Of a stretch of DNA of 40,382 nt, positions 34,520 to 40,382 are shown one piece after another. This DNA comes from Plantago elongata (Eukaryota; Streptophyta; Magnoliopsida; Lamiales; Plantaginaceae), in NCBI GenBank assembly GCA_036897095.1, contig JAYMSP010000842.1, forward strand, positions 1 through 40,382, written 5' to 3'. The notes under the pieces were generated by a model. It ran no database searches. It was not told the origin of the DNA and saw only the letters and a list, made by a program, of their open reading frames with translations. Position 1 is the stretch's first letter, and each line of letters opens with the position of its first letter. A program made the position numbers and the translations under genes.

Positions 34520-35038
34520 CATTCTTAATAATATTTCTTCCTCTCTTAAAATCTCTCACGACAATGCAAGAATTAATTAAATTCTGGCCTAATTTCTTGT
34601 TTCTACGCTAGGATGAATGACTTTTTATTTCAACGAATCTTCCCTTTTTTAAGTATTTATTAATCACAGGTGTTAATTGCATAGCGAACTAGATTCATAT
34701 CGTACAATACAAGGGTTATTCTAATATGCAGCTTTTACATTTTTCCTAGACACCAATAATAAGATATTTTGTTTGTGTGAATCCCTAGTAGTAGGATTTA
34801 GATATTTGCAGCTCACTCAACAATTATGGCAACCGATAAGCATGGTATACACTACTTCCATAAATTCATACCGAAGACTTTTAAAGTGTTTGTTTATTGT
34901 GGTACTACATGTTTAAGTAGCGCGACAAATTAAATAATGGGAAATATTCTCCACCCCGCCAATTTAGTGTACTGAACTGCAATTATTGGGTCCTCTTAAG
35001 TGAGTGGGTCTGGACTGATATAAAATATATAATTAATT

Positions 35039-35086
35039 AGAGTTAAACTGAAATAATTAAATAGAGTTAAACTGAAATAATTAAAT
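35039..35086. repeat. Perfect tandem duplication, 2 x 24 bp
   Basis: AGAGTTAAACTGAAATAATT plus AAAT occurs twice in succession without a difference (35039-35062 and 35063-35086), so it is recent. Confidence 0.9.
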
Positions 35087-35451
35087 TAAATTTGTAAATG
35101 ACAAGAATAGAATCTTAATTATAAATAAGAGATTATTAAACACAAGATCAATTTTACTAAACGGATGAAACATTTTTATATATTATAAAAGGTCCAACAA
35201 ATTATAAGATATTGAATTAGTTTCAATTTTCGTAAAATTTATCAAATTATCACATCTTCAAAAAAATACATGAACGATACCATAACGTAACGAAAATCAA
35301 TATTATAAAATTATTAGTCATATTTTACAAATAATGATGAATTTGAGATGTTTATATTGTTATAATTCATATTCGTAATCGTTAATATTTGTTTAATTAC
35401 TTAGTATAATTAAATTAATTAACTTTACATTAATAATTTAAAAAAAAGATA

Positions 35452-35476
35452 CTGACCAGGACTTGGTCCTGGTCAG
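35452..35476. repeat. Perfect hairpin, 11-bp arms and 3-base loop
   Basis: CTGACCAGGAC, TTG, GTCCTGGTCAG. It opens a G+C-rich island of about 120 bases (35452-35575) with further small inverted pairs (GGAGCT...AGCTCC) in otherwise very AT-rich DNA. Origin unknown; it may be a fragment of a mobile element. Confidence 0.85.
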
Positions 35477-36754
35477 ACCTGGTTCTGGCCAAGACTTGTG
35501 TCCTGGAGCTGTAAAGCTCCGACAGTAAAGCTCTGATTTCGATCGGCCAGTTCGGGTTCGGCGAAGTTCTTCGTTCTTCGTGTTCTTTTCTTTAATTTTT
35601 TTTTCGAATAATATGATTGGTTCAAATAAATATGTTTAGATATTTTTCAGGTAAAATTATAATTATTTATAATTATAAGACTATTTTATTAATTATAATA
35701 TTTATAATGTTGTTTATAATATATAAAAATACATCCTATATTTAGTAAAATTTATTTAGCATTTCACATTCCTCCTATAAATATGTGTCTCCATTTTTTA
35801 GGTTATACTTCTCCAATTAATCAAAGATATGCAATCTCTCGTATATTTGGTGTCCAGTTATTTCTTCTATTTCTTTTTATTTTGTTTTTGTTAAAGGTAC
35901 AGTGGCTGTTGGGGTTAGTTGGTTAATTATCTAAATCTCATCATTGTAACAATTACTAATTACTATGTAAGAGTTTTAGGGGCGGTTAATTATACAATTC
36001 AAATTGGTAAAACCTGATTCAAACGACCTGTTTTTTAACAAATAGCCCTTAGTCACTTCCAAAAGTATCTATATTCTTGAATCTTGATAATCTCCTCGAT
36101 AGCGTAAAAACACCATATAATCATCATACTTTATAAAGGAACATATTTTTTATAAAAAAATGTTACGGTTCTAACTTGTGTGTAAATATTCTTTTAAAAA
36201 TTCATTTAAGAACAAAAGATTATTAAGAACTTTTTTTATTGGTATAATATTATTATATGAAATTTTTACTGTTACTTATTTGAAAATTGAAATTAGTTAA
36301 TTAGAACGTATAAAATAAGTAACACTCTATTATTTGAATGGCGAGAATATATTAGAGTAATAGAACGAAAGGGATTTAATATATAGTAGTTGATTGATTG
36401 ATGTAATCTCTTATGGAATTTTAAGTCGATGCTGACCTTCTGTCCTCTTGTTGTTGTCATATTTGGTCTAAATGTAATAGAATTCCACAAAAGTTAGCGA
36501 CGACAAACGAAGACTTTGACTTAAATGTGATTCGTTAATAATCTATAGGTGATTTTCTTAACAATTACTCCTAAAATTAGGTGGAAATGTAATCGAGTCG
36601 AGTATCGAAAATGATCACAGGTGATATGCTTGGCCTTATAAGTTGAAATTTATCCTCTACACACTAATTATCCATCCCCATTCGATTTATTTTTAAAATA
36701 CAAGTTATTTGAGCCACGTAGGTATACTCTATTTTTTCAACTGACATGTAATAA

Positions 36755-36880
36755 ACTGAATGAAATTAAATTTAACTGAACTAAAATATACTATAAATTA
36801 TAACTAAACAGAGTTGAACTGAATTGAAATTAACTTAATTAAACTGAATTGAAGTGATTTTAAATTAAAGAGAATAAAAC
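36755..36880 (+). repeat. ACTGAA-rich dispersed repeat, copy B
   Basis: Inverted relative to copy A at 24681-24830; shares TATAAATTATAACTAAAC and GAAGTGATTTTAAATTAAA with its reverse complement. Also internally repetitive (AACTGAA/ACTGAATTGAA several times). Confidence 0.55.
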
Positions 36881-37750
36881 TTTAGTTTGCGACCACATTC
36901 TCCCACTGAGTTTGTCGAATTGATTTCACATCGATTTTTTCAATAATGTAGGGATAATGGTACGATTGGTCCCGTCGAATAAGGTAAATGACGCACGCAG
37001 TACCACGTTTGATCACAATGTTACGAGGTTAAATATTTATATAATTTTATTTTAAACTTTAAATTTTTTCATTAATTCAATAATCAGGTGGCAAATGAGT
37101 TTGACAGAGTTGACATGTTAAGTTGTTGACACCTGATCAATCAACCATTGACTTTGTGCCAACTGAACCAAAAGTTCTTTGCATATCATGATAAAATATG
37201 ATCATTCGTAACAGGGTGATCCAATGTAATATTACATGCACCATTTACCCTATTCAACGGGAAAATTTGTAATTCTCCCAACAATACATATACAATTAAA
37301 CAGTAAGAGTACTGATCATGAAAGTATTTCTCATTGATCATTAATCTCTTGTCGTAGGAATATAGTGTGAAACAAATCCAAAGCGACGAAATATTTTGTC
37401 TTGATTGACAAATTGCAGGAGTTGACAATACAATACTCTTCTATAGTTGATCATCATGTCACTAAAATGTGAAACTAAAACTCGAGCGAACCAAGGAATT
37501 CAAACTCAAAGGGCGACTCTTTCTATACCCGAAATATGGAGCTGACAATATAAAAGTACCTCAATATTACACTTGCGGCAGCATAATCTGGGCCGGTTCA
37601 AAATTATTTCTCACATGATATTTGAGAAAGAAGTGCATGCTAATTGCTAAAGTCCCTCAATAATAATTGTCATTAGAATTGAACACCATTTCCTTCTTAT
37701 GGGTATATGTATGTTAATCAAAGGCCGGAGTGATTTCTTTACTTTTCTTA

Positions 37751-37815
37751 AACGGAAAAGGTAACTTGAACCTGATCGATTGGATGGAGGTCAAACGTCT
37801 TATGAAAGTCATAAT
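37751..37815 (-). mobile_element. SINE copy 2 (same family as 28884-28972), probably truncated
   Basis: The minus strand reads CATAAGACGTTTGACCTCCA, then CCAATCGATCAGGTTCAAGT and TACCTTTTCCG, matching the first copy over box A, spacer and box B (GGTTCAAGTTA). The box-A start is less well kept. No clear target duplication. Confidence 0.65.
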
Positions 37816-37895
37816 GATATTAAACCAATTATATTTCATTTTTTAATTTTTTAATAAGGAATAATTACAAATTAGTGTCATCCTCAAATCGTTCC

Positions 37896-38766
37896 TACAC
37901 TTTGGTGATATGTGAAAAATTTGCCTACAAATTAGTGTTTATATATTAAAGTTCAAATATATCCTCTAATGTAATAGTATATTTAATAATTAAAATAAAT
38001 CAACAATTAACTAATTAGATTATGTTTAGATTTGGTTACGTTAGATTAGAGAATAAAATAAGATTATGCAAGCATTGTCAAATCAAAATAATCAAGCATC
38101 ATTTATTCAAGTTATCTTTTTTCTTATTTATTTCAATCTATCTTCAAGCATCTATTTTATAATTTTACAAGAATCATTCTTCCAATTTTACAAGCATCTT
38201 TATTGCAATTTTCAATTTTTTTAATAAAATTTTAACGTTTATCATCATCATTTACAAGCATCTCTCTTTCAAATTTAATTGCAAGCATCATTTATCATTA
38301 TATTACAATCATCTTCAATAATAAACAAGCATCACCAATACATATCAAGCATAACTCAACATTACATTACAAGTATCGTATAATTCAAACATCAAACGCG
38401 AAATATACATTATATTAGTACTGCAAGTATCATTTAGCAAATATCATATTAGTATTGCATACATATTTTAACATTAGTCTATAAGCATCATATAATACAA
38501 TCATGCAAACCGAAACAAGCAACATATTAAATAGTAAAAAAAATTGACAATGAAAGATGTAGAACCTAGAGGTTAGATAACTTTAAAGATGATGATTGTA
38601 TCAATTAGTAGATGCTTGTTTAATTTATTTGAATTGGCATGCGATAACGTGTTGATTTAGTTTCCTATAAATATGTGATAGATTTTATCAATTATAATGT
38701 ATTTTATTTTAAATTTACTAAATATCACTAATTTGTATGAAATTTTTTATGTATCACTAAAGTGTA
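37896..38766. mobile_element. Non-autonomous element with long inverted ends and internal AAGCATC repeats
   Basis: The left arm (37896 to about 37955) reads TACACTTTGGTGATATGTGA, then AAAATTTGCCTACAAATTAG. The right arm (38766 down to about 38715), reversed, reads TACACTTTAGTGATACATAA, then AAAATTTCATACAAATTAG. Both continue with TGATAT/TGTTTATAT-like sequence. Between them, about 38060-38530, the motif AAGCATC occurs at least seven times exactly, plus variants (AAGTATC, AAGAATC), spaced irregularly. No coding capacity. Long inverted ends suggest a Mutator-type relative. The exact ends and target duplication are unresolved. Confidence 0.6.
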
Positions 38767-39005
38767 ACAAGTTTTTAAAAATTATATTAATTTACAATTA
38801 ATTAAAAGAATATATTTAAAACCTCTAAAAATTGTTAGAAGAGCATAAGAAACGCTCTTATCTAAAACACCTCAAATGCATAGAAACCAACTAAAGCTCA
38901 AAATCTTTATAGCACATAGGTTATCATAAGAACCTCTTATTCATTTCATGTAAATAGCATAAAACATTGTATAGAGGTGTTACTTAAAACGAGTTTGTTT
39001 ATTTG
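38767..39005. other. AT-rich spacer
   Basis: Nothing recognised between the inverted-end element and the S-protein-homologue pseudogene. Confidence 0.5.
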
Positions 39006-39435
39006 TCACCACTTACCAATTCTTAGCAAATTTTTAGGAGGGTGATATCCGGAAAAATAGACGCCTATCTTCTCTCAACTCCCAGTAGCATGCACGTTTA
39101 GGGCATGGGTTCGGATGCCAGTTTGCATCGTACGCTTGAAAGCCCATTTGCTTTGTTGTCTACACAACTTTACAAGCATACAATGTATTGGATTTCCGAC
39201 AAAAATGCCAATGGAGGTCTTGGTTTTTAGCAAGTGTCTGGTTCCCAAAATCATCATCTTCAGAAAAACAATGCGTGTTCATGGGTGAAGATTCAACTGG
39301 TAAGTTGTTGACTACGTGCACATCATATCTATGCTCTCCAAGTATACAATTGATGTCCTTGGAAGGTGTTATGCTTGCGAAATGGAATGCTAGAACTATT
39401 ATAAATGTTACAAAGTAGTTGATCTTCATCAACAT
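39006..39435 (-). pseudogene. S-protein homologue (SPH, plant self-incompatibility S1 family) pseudogene
   Basis: SPH proteins are small secreted plant proteins related to the poppy stigma S determinant. The minus strand from the ATG at 39435 encodes a signal peptide (MLMKINYFVTFIIVLAFHFA), then YDVHVVNNLP, MNTHCFSEDDDFGNQTLA, QDLHWHFCRKSNTLYACKVV. The next codon, where Trp is expected, is TAG (39162-39160). The family pattern continues in the same frame after it: GFQAYDANWHP and CYWELRED. One extra base at about 39066 then shifts the frame; beyond it GVYFSGYHPPKNLL reads on to a TGA at 39008-39006. The gene is single-exon, as is usual for SPH, and complete apart from these two changes, so it died recently. 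Both would have to be sequence errors for it to be functional. Confidence 0.85.
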
Positions 39436-40382
39436 TGTGTTTTCCTTTGCTTGAGAGATGAGGAAGTTGTTTCAATAAATAAATAAATAAATATAAATAA
39501 ATAAATATATATATATATAGCCATATATTAATCTTATTCAACAATCATGCATCAATCCTACATCGACATGTATGTATACTAATAATGGGCAAATAATTTT
39601 ATGCTGGAATACTAAAATTTGAAATTGGATAATCAACTTTACTTAATTTGGCTAGTTGATATGATTTTTACTGCATCATTTTAGTTAGATGTTACTAACC
39701 AAATCAAAACAAAACTTAACTAGTATTTAGTTGACAAATCCATGTTGTTGTTAGTATGACACTAAGCTAACTCTTGTTCACATTAACAAATTAAACCAAA
39801 TGATTAAGTGCAATCTCTAGGGTCTAGATCAAAAGTAGAAGGCATTTACATTATGCTGTTTCCTTTCTTAGATGCTTCTTCTAATGATTATCCTTTTACC
39901 TTAAGCACGAGAATTAATTAAAGTTGGGTGCGTGGTTTCTCCTCGTCAATAATTTTGTTTTACAAACGATTTGGAGCCTCACTTAGTTGAGGTGGGAAGG
40001 TAAAATGATAGGCAGGCACAAAAAGCCAATGATCATGTCCATGGGATTTTGTTCCGTTTTGTACGTTTTATCATGGTAGTATTATAGGTAGCGTTCCAGA
40101 TCTGGTCCAGACGTCAAAGATTGTGCCGAACATTCAATATAAATATTAAAATATTATTTATTACAACTCCAAAGGTATTTCATAACTTAATACACAAAAC
40201 ACACGCTTATGCTATAGGATCGGCAGCGGAAAATCCAGTCCTAGTATTAGTCGGTACGCCTAGCTACCCGGTCCTCTCTTTGTGATCCAAATCTGGGAAA
40301 GTAGAATTATTGAAACAGGAAGAGTGTCAGTCACAGGGACTCAGTGAGGATAATCAAGCATGCATGAATATATGCGTATGAA
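39436..40382. other. Right-edge intergenic sequence
   Basis: Holds an (AAAT)n/(AT)n microsatellite at 39475-39519, upstream of the SPH pseudogene. The last 250 bases (GGCAGCGGAAAATCC, CACAGGGACTCAGTGAGGAT) resemble, in style only, plant Ty3/gypsy LTR sequence; the element, if real, runs off the window. Confidence 0.4.

Larger units (their letters stand above)
34520..37750. other. AT-rich intergenic region upstream of PHT1
   Basis: No gene recognised. It contains a 24-bp tandem duplication (35039-35086), a G+C-rich island with a perfect hairpin (35452-35476) and copy B of the ACTGAA repeat (36755-36880), each listed separately. The distal PHT1 promoter should lie in its first part. Confidence 0.5.

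Noticed and set aside
39085..39130. A tRNA-like box B (GGGTTCGGATGCC) suggesting a SINE
   Set aside because: On the other strand this is part of the conserved SPH coding pattern (NWHPNP...CYWEL), which explains it better.
39970..40382. Possible Ty3/gypsy LTR at the right edge
   Set aside because: Resemblance is only in style; no end, primer site or coding domain is inside the window, so it is only mentioned as a possibility.
1..40382. tRNA, rRNA, CRISPR arrays or a prokaryote-type gene cluster
   Set aside because: None seen; the gene content and splice structure are those of plant nuclear DNA.

Overview
This is plant nuclear DNA. It has AT-rich intergenic sequence, GT-AG introns, plant-specific families (PHT1, RUS/DUF647, DUF761, patellin, F-box/DUF295, S-protein homologue) and small non-autonomous transposons. 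A eudicot is the best guess; nothing in the sequence names the species. I found no bacterial operon, phage, CRISPR array or new defence-type system. The unusual content is a set of decayed gene copies and small mobile elements lying between intact housekeeping genes.

Layout. 49-4564 (+): the last seven coding exons of the cohesin ATPase SMC1; the gene enters from the left edge. 5386-6934 (+): a patellin (SEC14-GOLD) gene whose first exon has two frame breaks and whose first intron looks GC-AG. 8125-8708 (+): a two-exon small secreted protein. 10592-11131 (+): a single-exon DUF761 protein. 11899-14684 (-): ROOT UVB SENSITIVE 2 in ten coding exons, fully resolved to 430 aa. 15784-15901 (-): one orphan, frameshifted glutathione peroxidase exon. 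17658-18813 (+): an F-box/DUF295 gene whose F-box is out of frame with its only upstream ATG. 19211-20946 (-): the NuA4 subunit EAF6 in six coding exons (139 aa). About 21393-24042: a hAT-like repeat, a 149-bp Tourist-like MITE with TAA duplications, a decayed NudC/BOBBER1-type processed pseudogene and a solo LTR. 26778-27643 (+): an ADF6-type actin-depolymerising factor in three exons (146 aa). 28264-30734: a foldback element, a SINE with target-site duplication, a 165-bp direct duplication and an F-box fragment. 31225-32814 (-): a PHT1 phosphate transporter (529 aa, no intron in the CDS), with a 1.5-kb 5'-UTR intron and a PHR1-type site next to its TATA box. 37751-38766: a second SINE copy and an element with long inverted ends and internal AAGCATC repeats. 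39006-39435 (-): an S-protein-homologue pseudogene with a Trp-to-stop change and a frameshift.

The genes do not form one pathway. Gene order carries some information: RUS2 and ADF6 are neighbours in Arabidopsis, and SMC1 lies near a PHT1 gene there (from memory), so the window looks like an ancestral block expanded by insertions. The exon models rest on splice signals, phase and family similarity recalled from knowledge; no database search was possible.
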